Assembly (NCBI RefSeq): GCF_963662255.1
Contig: NC_085047.1
Coordinates: 105,394,181 to 105,458,180 of the forward strand
Direction: 5' to 3'
From: Cinclus cinclus
Taxonomy: Eukaryota > Chordata > Aves > Passeriformes > Cinclidae
Length of the DNA: 64,000 nucleotides
The position numbers were made by a program, and so were the translations under genes. Under the pieces are notes generated by a model that was not told the DNA's origin, ran no database searches, and saw only the letters and a program-made list of their open reading frames with translations. This document shows positions 36,805-50,130 of the stretch, one piece after another (position 1 is the first letter of the stretch; each line of letters starts with the position of its first letter).

Positions 36805-37765
36805 CATGGAATCATAGAATGGTTTGGGTTGGAAGACTCCTTAAAGATCATCTGCTTCCAACACTCCCTGCTATGGGCAAGAACACTCACTAGACCAGGT
36901 GGCTCAGAGCCCCATTCACCTGGTGTTGAGCACCACCAGGAATGAGGCACCCACAGCTTCTTTGAACAATCTGCTTCAGTGTCTCACCACCCTCAAGAGT
37001 TATGTTTTTCCCTTATGTCTAATCTAAATCTACTCTCTTTTAGTTTGAAGCCATTGTCCCTTGTACTGTTACTACATGCTTTTGCACGTAGTCCCTCTTC
37101 AGCTGTCTCATAGGTACCATTTAGGTACTGTGGGGCTGCTGGAAGATATCCCCAGAGCCTTCTCCAGGATGAACAGCCCTCAGCATATATTCATGGCAAA
37201 GAGACTCCAGCCCTCTGATTATCTCCTTCTTGTGCCTCTCTTCCTTGCAGGACTTTATCCCACAGTCTGCTCTCCTGATGTACAGGGTAGTGAGCTTGTT
37301 TACGAACCCTCCTCACATCCCTAAGGATCTTGAATTCCACTGCCTCATGGTCACTGCATCCCAGGCTACAGCCCAGATGTCCTTCACATTTCCCAGCAGC
37401 CCCTCCATGCTGGGGAGAACAAGGTCCAGTAAAGCATCTGTCCTTGTCTCCTGTGTCACCTGCAGAAGGAATTTATCATCAGCACATCCCAGGAACTTCT
37501 GGGATTGCCTGTGCCCTGCTGTTTTGTTCCTCTGTCCTGTATCAGGGTGGTTAAAGTTCCCCATGAGGACCACAGCTTGTGAATATGAGGTTCCTTCTGT
37601 CTACAGAAGCATCATCTGCTCAGTTTTCCTGGTCAGGCAGCCTGAAGCAGATGCCCACTATAATGTCTCCTGTCCCTGTCCCCCGTTGGTCCTTACCCAT
37701 AAACTCTAGGCCAGCTTCACACCTGTCCTCAGGCAGAGCTCCATGCACACCGCCTGGACAATCTG
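36805..37765 (-). mobile_element. CR1 LINE with internal deletion (endonuclease end joined to 3' UTR)
   Basis: A CR1 copy on the minus strand. Its 3' end starts at 36805 with the antisense of the terminal octamers (AATCATAGAATGG) and GTTTGGGTTGG, and the 3' UTR block extends to about 37235. From about 37240 to 37765 the minus strand encodes the C-terminal part of the ORF2 endonuclease. Translation of 37573-37313 shows GNFNHPDT (residues 5-12, usually GDFN), then the blocks FLLQV (residues 36-40) and LLDLVL (48-53). The order is colinear with a full CR1, but the whole reverse transcriptase is missing, so about 2 kb has been deleted or two copies were juxtaposed. The 159-codon plus frame at 37230-37709 is antisense to this and not a gene. 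Confidence 0.94.
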
Positions 37766-37906
37766 AAGATTGCAACTTCTTTTTCAGAAGGATTTGTACA
37801 TTTACAAGTTTTTCCAGAGAAAAATAAAAGCTATTATCTCTACCAGCTGCTCTGAAACTCTTGATTATGGTATGACAGGGGATAATGCTCTTTCCCTTAC
37901 GACAGT
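37766..37906. other. Short noncoding spacer
   Basis: AT-rich; nothing recognised. Confidence 0.5.
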
Positions 37907-37940
37907 GTAAAAATGGTAAAATAGTAAAAATGGTAAAATA
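37907..37940. repeat. Tandem duplication of a 17-bp unit
   Basis: GTAAAAATGGTAAAATA is repeated exactly at 37907-37923 and 37924-37940. Confidence 0.95.
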
Positions 37941-40900
37941 GTCCCATATTCAATGCAGGAATAATTTAGGCCCTTTAAAATTTGGATCTAAATCCTTGAT
38001 GCAAAAATGGCTGTAAGAAAGTACTTGTCTGACTTCTTGACAATTTGCTAAATTGCAAGCAAAGAAAAGTGAACATATGTATTAGATATGCTGGTTGAGT
38101 TTCTTTTTTACAGGTGGAGAAGAACTGTTTAATTTTTTTCTGATCATTGATCCCACCTATTATTCAAGAATAAACAAAGTGGGAGTGACTGATTGCCTGC
38201 GTGGGTGTTTTTTAGTGAAGGTTAACCTACTGCAGATATAAAAGTCTTTCTTATTTTAAAGAACTCAGTGATTTTGAATGCTTAATTTCATTAATCGTAT
38301 GCTGTTTTTACGTAAATACTTCACTGTTACTTGTGTGTTTGTAAATGAAGTGCCAGAAATAACCTCTGTGCAATATTTTGCAGAAAAGCAGCACCACATA
38401 TTTTATTTCAGTAGTTACAATTACTTAGGCCAGCCACACAAAATCTTTTCTGGTCTGTAGGACTGTTAATAAAAATTTAGCTGGAATATTAGCAAGGGTA
38501 GCAAGGAAAATAAAAAGTATTTGTTCAGGATCCTCCAAGGAAACTGTTCAATATCAAGAAGGGCAAAGCTTTGAAGTATCAAGCACAGGATTCCATTTGA
38601 TCTCAATTCTCTGAGTATACCATGAAAAAGGAAACATCCCTTTAGGAAAACAGCATAGAAACTATGTAGAAAGTTAATGACAAGTTATATGTAGCCAAAC
38701 TAATGATAGTAATTGGGATTAAAGCATAAAAATCTGGTAAAAGGCCTATATCTTCAACATTTCTAATCTGTAGCAATTAGGTTGATTTCCTACTGAATTC
38801 TTCTATTTTCTCACTCAGTGCAATTTGTTAGAGTGGTTTTCCCAAGGGGGAAAAGAAAATCTGATTAGCTAGAAGTATAGATGCCAAATTGAGAAGACAG
38901 TCTAAGAAAATAATGTGAATAAAATGCATCCCTGTCAGCATATGCTGTTTGCTGCAGAACAGCAGCACAGCTAATGTGGGAAGCTGCCTCATCTCTGTGT
39001 AAAACTTTCAGAGTCTTAATTAAAAGTGTGAAGAAACAAACTGGTTTTTCTCAGTTCTGCCAGCCACAAACTGCAGCCTTGTTAATCATGCCATCTTGAG
39101 ACACATATGGAGAACTATCTATTGTTTGACATCACAAGTTTCAACAGAGGATTCACAATTATCAGTACCTGTAACTTACTGATACACCTGATGCACTGTA
39201 ACTTCATTGTCATCAGCAGGTAAATTCCTATTCCTATTTATTTTTTCCCACTCTGAGTAACAGATGAGTTGCTTTTGCAAGTTTAAGGGCTTCTGGACAT
39301 ATTAGCTCTGTGCACAAATGATTTTAAACTTTTCTTTTGCCTATTGGATGTTCCAATATGCAGCCAGGAAGAAAAACGCTGCCTTGTATCCTACTGAAAC
39401 TAGAAGGAGACAGAAATATTTTGCAAATGTACCAGAGTTAATTTCTTCCTAATCATAAAAAAAAAATTTCCTCTGCTATATGTACAAATGCACCTCATCA
39501 AGTGAAAAAGGATTCTATCTTTTCAGGTTAAATGCAGAGATGGGTTTTGTATTCCTCTCAAGTGCACATACAAATGAGAGGGGTCTCAGAACTGTCTCCT
39601 TGGCTAAGAAGTAGCACATTGAAACTCTGAGCCCTAATTTTAAATGGACAAAATTTTAAATCTGAGTTCTCTTTTGTAGAATTTCAAAGCATTTCTGTTC
39701 TATGAAAGCCTTTAAAAGAAATCCTCCAATAACTTGGTATTTCCAGAATTGTTGTGATAATGGGAGATACCCAAACGTCCTGCTAGAAATTTTAAACCAT
39801 ATTTCAGTTTGATGGACTCAGGAAAACAGAATCTCAGAGCAGATCAGCTGAGGGCTTGTATAGCTTTACTTACCAAGCTCTGATCCCATAAAAAGGAGAC
39901 ACAGAAAGGTATAAAAAAACCTCGTAAGCTGAGTGTCATAAAGCTCTGAAGGAGCTGCAACAAAGGCTTAACTTCAGTATTGGATAAAAATTTGTCTCAT
40001 AACTTCCTTAATCTGTCTCCAAATCTGTGATGAAAATGTTGTCCTGAAAAGGCTGCTATCAGGGCAGGAGAATTTCACTGTTTGTATAAATTGAAATATT
40101 AATGTATTAATTCCTTCTGGCAGTTTTCTGTTTCATTTTCTTAAACACTGTTTTATTTCTTGATGAATGAGACAGATATTGCTACTTTCATCATGATAAC
40201 TGGTTTGTTCCCCTTTGAGGCAATGGGCTCTCTCATTAATAACTCAACTCGTAGATCCTACTATTCTATATTATAAGTAACATCTAAATTATTAGTTTCT
40301 GGCTCCTGATCTGAAAGGATATAAACTAAACTGGCAATCATAAAATTAAACTTAATGATTGATACAGAGTCAGAAAGTAATATATATACATACTTATTTT
40401 TAAAAGATTCTGATTTCCACATTATTATATAACTGACAAGAGCAATGTTTTTGGTATTTGTATCAGATTTGGCAGTCACACACATATTTTCATTATAATT
40501 AGATATGTTTTATTACCTGCAAACCCCTTATTTGTTATGCTAATGCATTCTACCTATTGGCCATGTGTACAACAGATCTCAATTGTCCCAATGTGGATAT
40601 TAGAAGTTTTTTTGTTGTAAAAATAATGAGTTTAGTGGTTTGAGATCTTAATCATAACATCCTTTATGTTTTTTAAGTGAGGGAAACACAATAGGTTTGG
40701 TTCATTTTGGTGCCTTTAAATGCTCTTAAGATAAAATTACTTTTGTAATTAAAAATGTAGCTTGTTTTTTTCCTATTGAAATTGTTGCTTCTTGCAGCAG
40801 TGCAGAACTGGTTAAATTCAGGCTACTCAATTTTGTACTCTTTATGGAAAGGTGTTTTATCACATATAAATAGTTCCATGATCTGTAGCCTGATATTTCT

Positions 40901-43900
40901 TTGAGTGGAATCTGAAGTGCTGATTTAAGTTGTTTATCATAGCTTTTCTGCCTGAAAAACTCTGCCTCTTTTGGAGGCTAACACGTTCTCCAACTAGAAA
41001 AGCTTCTGATTCCCTATGATCTACTATGCAGTTGCATGCTGAGAATTTCAGTTTTCATTTTACTTCAAGAGGGAGAATGCTCATGTTATTGGTTTTGTTC
41101 TGTGTCTGTCCTACCAGCAAGCACATCAGCTATTAGAGAAAGGTTTGTCCAAAACTCTTGCTTTCCATTCAACTAGGATAAAATTATTTCAAAATGAATA
41201 TAACTATCTCCTACAAAGGGCCATATCTTTAAATAAATAGTCCCACTGGTCTGAGCAGGCTTCCCATGTGTTCAGACCTGTGTTTACTGACATCTGTGTA
41301 AGGAGGCTTTGTAATTAGTATCATTGATAAGTACAGCTAAAACTATTACTTGATTAACACAATGCTGCTTGAATCAGCAGGTATTTGCGCTTTCAACATC
41401 TTTTTAGTCTGGATCCAAAATGTGTTGAGAAGCTGTCAAGGGAAAACTGTGCATCAGAAAAAAGTACTGTGTAGAGTAAAACACAAATCATCAGGGACAT
41501 GAAATTCTCTTAGTAAAAATTTATGCAAATCCCATGCATTGCTTAGATTACTTATAGAGCTGCCACTCTCTTTGGTTAGATTGAAACTCATTCACTTTTT
41601 ATCACTTCATTGTGGTTCTTAAATGAAAAACTTGTCATATTTTAATGTCTCTATGTACTCTTCAAATAAATATTTCTGTGGCTTCATTCAGATGTACTGT
41701 TTATCTGTTTTGGATAGACATGTTAAATAAAGAATTAATTCAAGAGCATCAGTAATGGATGACAATTAAAACTGAAGAAAGGCCAATAATAAAATAGTAA
41801 ACACAGTTTTCTTAATCTTTGAAAATGAAGAAGAATAGTTATAATGTTGCAAACACTCTTCTCACAGTAATTTGAAAGTTTCAGTTACATTTGAAGATGG
41901 AAAAAAATGGTCACAGATATTTCAGATTAAAATACCTGGCTGTCTCCTTGTCCAAATTTACAGAGAGCCAAAAAAATAAAAAATTCAGCTTTGGTTCTAA
42001 AACACAGGTGCAAATGCAGGATGCAAGCATATGAATTAGTGTTTCAAAGCAAACTGGAGCAAATGTGGCATATAATTGATCATGATGATCTCTCCATATT
42101 AAATTGGAGATCAAAGCTTCTAGCTGCATCCTCACGTCCCAGAGGTTATGAAATTTTACTGTCTAGGAAAAATATTTTTCATTATTTCCTTTTCAAGGGG
42201 GGACAATTGGAACAGAGCTTTCATATCTTCATAGTTTGTGGCTGTTTATCTGTCACAAACTGGCAGTTTATCTTAAACTCATTTTAAGCAGTTGCCACAT
42301 TCATGATTACGCCACGTGTTTTGATTAATCAACTCCTTTACATTACCCAGCATTAGCAATAACTGACACCTCTGAACCACAAAATGCTGCGCTTAATATT
42401 TTTACAGAAGAGCAATAATATATTAGTTAAATGCATGTAAGGTTTAAAAAGAGGAATGGCATCAATGGAAGGGCAAAATAATTGTATAATTACCAAGAAT
42501 AATAGCATCTTCTGTCACTCTGTGTGTGCACAGCAAGAGGAAGACAAAAACTAAGTAACTCAAGACTTGCTGGGACTGAATTGTCTCTTGTGTATTTAAT
42601 CCTTTGAGACAAATAGCAGGTGCTCATTCCAGTGTCTTCCAGATGCCTGGAAGAGGAGGTAATGAGCTGTGAAACAGCCTCAGCTTGGCTTATCTACCCA
42701 AGCCCAGTGGAACAAGATGCACAAGTCTTGTGCTAGAGAAACTCAACAGTCAAATGGCGTGTGAAGAAGTATCTTCTTCATGAATGAACTAAATTAAGGG
42801 ACTCCTTCCCTGCTTGTTCCTCTGACAGTTCAGTGCCACTCAACTAACCAAAACTTGTTTTTTGATAAGTCATGAAACCTGGAAATGTAGGCGACAATGG
42901 GAAAACACAGATAACAAGAAAATTTTCAGTCAGAGCAAGATGTAAAATAGGATGCCTTTACTATGTATTGGAACTTCTGAAAATATGTATTAAGACTGAT
43001 GTGGTAATTTGTTTTCATACTTCAAATAATAAAAACGTAACCTATTAGCATAAAGTTAATGTAATTAAAAATGAAACCATATTTTTATCAAACTAAGTAT
43101 TATTTAATCATCTATCTATTCACAATACCACAGAACACCTACAAAATTTAAATTAAGGTAGCAATTTTACACTGGTAAATAATAAAAACTTTTAAAAGAG
43201 CATTTTGATTTCATTTTTCTATTTTCTTTTGTCTACCCACAAAAGAACAATGTATGAAACTGTAAAACACTACTGTTCTTGGGGAATGCAATTTATTTTT
43301 AGTTCAAGAAGTACAAGCTTTAAGTTAAATAGTATTTGAATGTTTCCTCAGGATACAGTGATATTCACCTTTTTCTCAGTACAAAATTGAAGAAGTAATC
43401 ATCATTGGCATGTAATTCCTATTTGATTATTAAATGTTATTACCTACCCTGCTCTGTTGATATAAGGGTTGAGGTAATCTACCTATTAAATCAAAACAAT
43501 GAAGTGATCGTGATTAAAAATAATTTACAAATATTTTATTTCTATTAAAATCATCCATCAAAAAGATTTGCTTCTATGAATGCATTGATTGGTTTTGCTA
43601 GTTAGCAATATTTCACAAGTTTGCTTACTATAATGAACTGTTCTGATTCCTTTTCATTTTGTATGTGGCATAGATCACCTAAATCAAGTCAATGGTTTCT
43701 AAATCTTATCAAGATGATAAAAATTGGAGGTAGGAACATTTTTCAGATAAATGTAGAATATTGAGTACTCGTCAATACATATCTCCACTATGATATCTTG
43801 ACTAGTGTTCTGATCTGTAGAAAATAGTATCAATGTATGCATATAAATGAACAAGAGAGAGTTAAAGCTCTCAGAATTTTCTGTCCTGCCATAATTTTGC

Positions 43901-46047
43901 TTTAGTTTTAAAAGCAATTAGAAAGTTTCTCTTGAAACTCTGAAAAACATATGCTTTATTCTTTCTCATAATTCTGCATAAAATTTCCCAAAGTATTTTA
44001 AGATTTAAAATATTTGATTGTTATTTCAATAAATTGCATAGAATTATTAAAATAATATTTACCTAATAAAATAAAAACTATTTCTTTTCATAAACAGAGG
44101 GAAGAGTCCCCTGAGTTCAAGTCAGTTTTCAAAGGGTCTGTGGGTTTTTTCATTTTGTTTTAAGTACTTCTTTGTGGTGCCTTAAATTTACGATTTCTTT
44201 TATGAGCCTTTAAACTCATATGTTGTTTATAATCAGACAAAATTATGGTTGTTTTACATTAAATCAATAAACCCAAAGTTATTAAAATCCTCTTAGACTA
44301 AACTTCATTGCTATCAAATGTGTGTTGAGGAATACAACTCACTGTGTTTTTAGCATTACACATATCCCTAAATACCATTGAGTTCAATGGGGTTTATGGA
44401 CACACTTTAAAGTCATCACATACCTAAGTTAGTTTGTGCATAAGGAATGCCAAATAGGAGCTTATTTAATTCCAGAAATGTAATGACTTTCTGCAGCAGA
44501 ACTTTCCATATTTATGATCCACCAGAGTAAATAATTGTTTTCTTTAATTGTTTTAAAAGATTTTTAGCACTAGAATTCACATCAATAACTCAATGAAAAA
44601 AATCTAATATTTTAATTATTTTTCCATGCAAGTAGAATTTTATTAAGCAGTTAGTATCTGATCAGGTTTGTATCACATGCTCTGGGCCATCATTTTCTTC
44701 ATTTATTACATGGATGCATTTATAAATATGTCTTGAAAATTCTTCAGCTGGGAAATAAGAATTCAGTTCCAAAACACTCCATATCAATTCTGTCTGCACA
44801 GAAACTGTTAGTAGGCTTAATACAGTAGATTTACACAGCTGTAGGAGCTCTGACTTAAGATTCATCTTCCTGAAGACTAACAATATTAAACATTTAAAAA
44901 AAAAAAAATCAAACAAGAAACCAGAGACTGTTTATTTTCATCCTAAGAAGTGGAATCTTATAAAGATGGTCATCTTTCATTTAAATCAGAAGGAAGTTTT
45001 TAGGCACTTCATTTAAAACTGAAGCAGGTCTCAAAATATCCTGCATGCACATGAAGCAACTCCTGACAGAATTCTCAGAGCCAGATTCATATGCTGGCAG
45101 TTTTGTGACACACTTGAACAACTTCTATTTGCTGGTGCTGCCTGAAAGAACTTGAAGAGGTTGTTTTTGAATGTTATTACGGGAGCTCAAATCTCATTAT
45201 TTTCCAGGCCAAATGTAAGGTGATTTCTGAATAGAATAAAAATGAATTGCTGTATTAATTTGCTGATATCAAAAGAGCTGCATTTATTAATTCAATAACA
45301 TAATCTTAAAATTAGGCTTCAGAAGAGAGAGAGAGGAAAAAAAAATATGCCCTTGCATTCTATGTGTATGTTATGGTGTTTACAAGGTCATTTAACATGT
45401 GTTACTACTAGCTCAGAAAGGGCTATTTCACTCTGATTTTCAGTGTATTAACTGTTAACATTTTTTCCTTTTTGGTCTTCACTCAGTAAGTAGAAAATAT
45501 TCCACTGCATCTGTCCATTAAAATTGAAAATTATAATTTTCCTTACCTTCTTGAAATAGTGACAAATTGCAATTCATCATAAAATATGTTTAATTTTTAA
45601 AATTCCAAACTATGAAGTAATTTTTCAGAAGTTTTTTGCTAATATTTAATTTTAAGTCTTTCCTGAGATCAAGAGATATCTCCAAAATCTGATGATATTT
45701 TGATCTGAATCTGAATAGATAAAAATATATTAAATATGTAGGAAACCTGCATAAAAAAATGCTCAGTCAGAAGCACAGGTCTAAGTTCTTCTTTTATTCT
45801 CTGAAATCAGAATTTTAACTTAGTAGTCCCTTTTCAACCTTGTTTGCTAGAAAATATAAAAAATAAAAGTTAGCTAAATCATTGCTTTATCACATTTTCT
45901 TTTGCACAGGGTATTTTAGAAATCCTACATATCAAAAATATTTTACATATTTATTAAAAAATCCAAAAGCAGTGGAAAAGTTTTTCTTCCAGAACCACTG
46001 AAAGTATTTCAATCAGTCCTAAATTTTGCATATACAGTCCTCAAATA
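37941..46047. other. AT-rich noncoding DNA, nothing recognised over about 8 kb
   Basis: The longest transposon-free stretch in the window. Frames are below 100 codons (the best is 41991-42287, 98 codons) with no motifs. Contains an A13 run (44897-44909). The part 42270-42430 is complex AT-rich sequence with paired TAAT motifs. Confidence 0.5.
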
Positions 46048-46192
46048 TTTCAGGTTGAAAAGGACTGCAGGAGATCTTTGATTCAACCTCCTGATCAAGG
46101 CCCTATACAGCAAGGTCTTGAAAACTGCTAAGGACAGCTGTACAAATTCTTGAGGCAGATTATGCCAATGCTTAGTTATCCTCAGTGGAAGT
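46048..46192 (-). mobile_element. CR1 LINE, degraded 3'-end fragment
   Basis: The plus strand reads as the reverse of a CR1 3' UTR: a TTTCAGGTTGAAAAGGACTG-like block, GGAGATCTTTGATTCAACC, a CCTGATCAAGG block and later ACAAATTCTTGAGGCAGATT. The terminal octamers are gone and the copy is strongly diverged. Confidence 0.75.
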
Positions 46193-47344
46193 TTGGATTC
46201 TGTCTTTTTTTGTTCTTTGTTTTCAGTTCAAATAGTTATGTTTCATGAACAAATTAAAATCTACATAAAAATGAGCCATGGTAATCATTAGGGTGATTCT
46301 GCTGAAACATCCTTGTGACATGATACATAATTTCATACTTTTTCACATCATATGATTTATTTGACTTGGTTGACTTGGTATAGAACGGTTTCTCAGCAGG
46401 GGCTCATCCACAGGAGGTGTGCAGTATTAAAGATGTCTTTTTTTGTGTGCTGAGAAAATTCATCTCAAAAGTCAGACCAGATATTAGTAATATGATTTTA
46501 TCAGTAGATAAATATGAGGCATGTGTTTGGTGGGTGACTGGATGCTAGTAGGGAAGCTGCAATCAAATTTTATATTTAATGGTTTCCAGTATTTTCACCC
46601 TACACTGATATTTGACACTGACCAGAAATTTATTATTATATGTCACCATTAAATCCATGGCCCCATCTGCAAATCTCCTTCAAGATATGCCTCTCTGTTT
46701 ACCAATCTTTTACCATGGAAAACATGACAGACATAAACCTTTGAACATCCTCGTGTTTGGCAATGCTTTTCTATAGGAAAATATGTTTAACATATATGGA
46801 TAAAAGAACTTACTGTCAACAGTCAATATTTAAAAAATCTTCCAGTGGGGGAACTTTCAGTTCCACATCCAGTGGAAGGATATTGGTTTGTCTTGTAATA
46901 TCATCATAAATATTACTCTGGATAACATTTGACGTTTCTGCTCATGAAATATTTGCCCAGTTGATCCACATGCCAGTCTCTTCAGTCCTCTTATAGAAAG
47001 TGATATAACTATAATATAGAAAATTTTAGGCTAATTTATCTCACAGCAAACAGTAGCTGCTATTCATCAAGTGGAGAATATTTTGCAGATACTATAGTAA
47101 GACTCAATATTCTTATGTGTTCACAGCAATGCATGAAAATAATCTGCACATTTTTATATATTTTGTTACCTCAGCCTCTCCTAAATTTTGTTTGTCTTCT
47201 GGACACTCATTGCTAAATTTATAATGAATTGTTGCACTAGGTGTTAGTCAGCAGAGTAAAAGAGACTGGGAGTGATATAGGAAATAAAATTTATTTATGA
47301 GGTCTTCCCTTTTTTGACAAAAATTTCTTGCTTTCTAAGTATGC
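46193..47344. other. AT-rich noncoding DNA, nothing recognised
   Basis: No repeat or exon recognised. Confidence 0.5.
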
Positions 47345-47836
47345 TTCAAAGGACATTGAGGTGATGGACTTTGTGCAGAGGAGGACAACCAAGCTGGTGA
47401 AAGGTCTAGAAAACATGTCCTGTAAGAAGAGAGTGAAGCAACTGGGGTTGTTTAGTCTGGAGAAAAGGAGGCTTCTGAGGGATTTCATTGTTCTCTACAA
47501 CTACCTAAAAGGGATTTCACTGTTCTCTACAATTATCTGAAAGTGATTACATTGTTCTCTACAACAGCCTGGAAGGAGACTTGGTATCTTCTGCCAATGG
47601 CCTCAAATTGTGTCAAGGGCGGCTCAGATTAGATAGAATTTTCATTGTTCTTTGGAAGAGTGATCGGCACTGGAATGTCCAGGGAGGTGGTGGAATATTG
47701 AATCTGGAAGAATTCTAGACCTATCTGGATGTGGCACAGGGGATATGGTCTGGGGGTGATGATGGTAGTGCTAAGTTGAAGAGTGGACTGGATGATTTTC
47801 AATAGCTCTACCAACTACGATGATTCTGAGACTATA
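47345..47836 (+). mobile_element. CR1 LINE 3'-end copy with internal triplication
   Basis: A plus-strand CR1 3' terminal region. Recognisable blocks run in order: GTGCAGAGGAGGACAACCAA (47376), AAGCTGGTGAAAGG, CAACTGGGGTTGTTTAGTCT then GGAGAAAAGGAGGCT, AATGGCCTCAAATTGTGTCA (47597), AGGGAGGTGGTGGA (47680), GGATGTGGCAC and the final GTGGACTGGATGATTTTCAA. It ends in GATGATTCTGAGACTAT, a worn octamer tail. The frames at 47328-47540 and 47291-47488 are CR1-derived and not genes. A 32-bp unit is present three times (47478-47574). Confidence 0.92.
47478..47574 (+). repeat. 32-bp tandem triplication inside CR1
   Basis: TTCTCTACAA recurs at 47491, 47523 and 47555, exactly 32 bases apart. Each copy is preceded by GATTTCATTG, GATTTCACTG or GATTACATTG and followed by a diverged ACTACCTAAA. 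A normal CR1 has this segment once. Confidence 0.93.
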
Positions 47837-49979
47837 ACACAGTCATGGCCAATGAAATGGCAGTACAGCACCTGTTTGTTTGTCTCTCTTACTGAAGGAA
47901 GGTGATGCCTATGAAGTCCCATCCTCTCAGATTGCTCTCCTCAGTTCACTGTTGATTATGGGCCTGAATCTGCAATGGTGTCCATGGTTCTCAGGCTGGA
48001 AAAGATTGTTTTGCCTGACTAAACTGTGAAGAGAGCACTTTACATGGAATTCAGAGTTATATACTAATGCAGTACAGAATCTGGGAAATATGACAGCTAA
48101 AACTTAAGGCATCAAAGGCACCTTCCTCTTTGCTGAGTATGCGGGAGAGGCTCATATGAGATGACTGCAGAATCTGGACCCTACACAAATACTTTCCTTT
48201 GCTTTTGCTCATGGCCGTAGTAAATTAAACAAAACTCTGTTAGCTTGGCAGTTTCACACACCAGTAATTTACAGCCACCTCTAGGGAGCATCCTGCACAG
48301 ACACAACGAGTTCAAGCACAGGGTCTGGGTAACTGAAAACACATTGTGCTTAGGAGATAAATATATGCATATATTGCTCTACGGGGCTGGTATGTGGTCA
48401 GGAACACGTGCTGGTCTTGAATAGATTTAAAGAGTTTTTGGCCACAATGCAGAGTGGTCTAAAAAGTGGTAGCAAAGAGTGAAAAATGCAATTTATTCTT
48501 CTGTAGTTCCTCATAGCTGCAAAGAGGTCATTGCTCTTCAAATGCTTATTTACGGAGAGGAAGAAGGGTGGTGATGATATTTTATAGGCTTGGAAGATTT
48601 AATTAGGAATGTGCATCTGAGGAATATGTACTTCTTTAGCTTGAGTCTTAAAATTATTTGTATTCTAGTGTTTATATGAAATTTTCTGTTGTCAGCTATT
48701 CTAACTGTTCAATTTCAGTCTATGTGGCATCAGAGGTTCATTTTATAATTCCCTGCTGAAAAAAGTAAAGCATTAGTTAACTAAAATTCTGTTAATTTCA
48801 GAGTATTGTAAGGCTGTTTTTATTTTGTTTTTTTGAGATACCAGATACAAGCTGTAAATAAAGAAGAAATAAAAAAGTGTGTTTCCATCAGTTTCTGTAA
48901 AATCTCTGGTATTATACTGCATTGTTACAAATGTTTAAAGGGCTGAAAACCTGAGTGGAATATTTTCAGTGGTATGGACTTTATTGTATTTATCTGTGAT
49001 ATATGTTTCTCGATTCATTGAAATACCCAGCTAAGGTTCTAACCTCATGGAAATCCTGGTAAAATATGAGAAGGCTACCTGCTGGTTTTGTCAGAGCTGG
49101 GGCACCCCAGGTACCATAAAGAGGATGAAACCCCTGCCTGTTTAATGCTCAAAAGTGAGAAGGAAGGGTGAAATGATCTCCTGCCCTCACAAATGCAAAA
49201 AGATCCTTCTGTACGAAGGTGTCTACTGCTGGCTCACATCTCTTGCTAAATTCAGTGACAGTTCTAGCTCCAAAGCTGGGAAGTGCCCTCAGCAAGTCCT
49301 TTCCTATTCCAGGCACTAAAAATACTTATCACTGTTCTCGATAATAATAACAACATGTAATTCAGGAAATAAGAAAATAAAGATAAATATTTCATTCAAA
49401 TACCCAGAAAAAAAAAATAAGTTGGATTATGATGTGGACATAAAGAGGGGGTTGTACGCTGTGTGAGTTGATGTGAAATATAGCCTTAACACCTACTGCC
49501 ATAGACAGAGGGATTCCAAGGATCATTCCTTCCTGGGAATCTCAAATCTGACAATTCACCCATAAAACACACCTAGCAGGCCATGTGCAGGAGGGAAGGT
49601 GTCGAGCCCCTTCCCAAACATGCAGGGCTCTCACAAGCCAATAGCCATTTTGTCCCAAATTACAGTCTACAGTGGTGATCATTCGGCAGAACAGCACACT
49701 GCCAGCTATTCTAGCAGAAAAATAGGCAAGCTGAGTTTGTAACTGGAAGAATTTATTTCTCAGGGGCTCAGTAATGGCCTCCTATAAATGTGAATCTCGA
49801 TCTAGGCTTGTGTCAAATTTAAGAGCAGTCAAGTAACCCGGGGAGATAGAATCAGCCATTACACAGCTGCAGGTAGGAGCATGACCACAGAAATTGGTGT
49901 GGTTTGATTAGATTTGCCTAATAGCTTACCTGGTGTGCTCCTGAAGAAATTGGATGGTCTTTTAAATGGAAATCAGAAC
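47837..49979. other. Noncoding DNA, nothing recognised
   Basis: The parts 49080-49320 and 49550-49720 are GC-richer, but I could not assign them to a repeat. No frame is long enough to note. Confidence 0.5.
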
Positions 49980-49981
49980 TT

Positions 49982-50013
<32 letters not shown>

Positions 50014-50021
50014 TTTTTTTG
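49980..50021. repeat. (TTC)n followed by a T tract
   Basis: About seven CTT/TTC units, then an uninterrupted T run of 18. It is a pure pyrimidine tract on the plus strand. Confidence 0.92.
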
Positions 50022-50130
50022 ACTCTGCTTAATTATAGGGTTTTCCTAACTTCTATGCAGTGTTGAAGAGAAGTGAAAAGAGTTTGTTATTTTCAGGACC
50101 TTGTGTGTTCAGGTGCTACTCTCTTTATCA
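50022..50130. other. Spacer between pyrimidine and purine tracts
   Basis: Unremarkable AT-rich sequence. Confidence 0.5.

Noticed and set aside
37230..37709. 159-codon plus-strand frame
   Set aside because: It is antisense to CR1 endonuclease sequence, which reads correctly on the minus strand.
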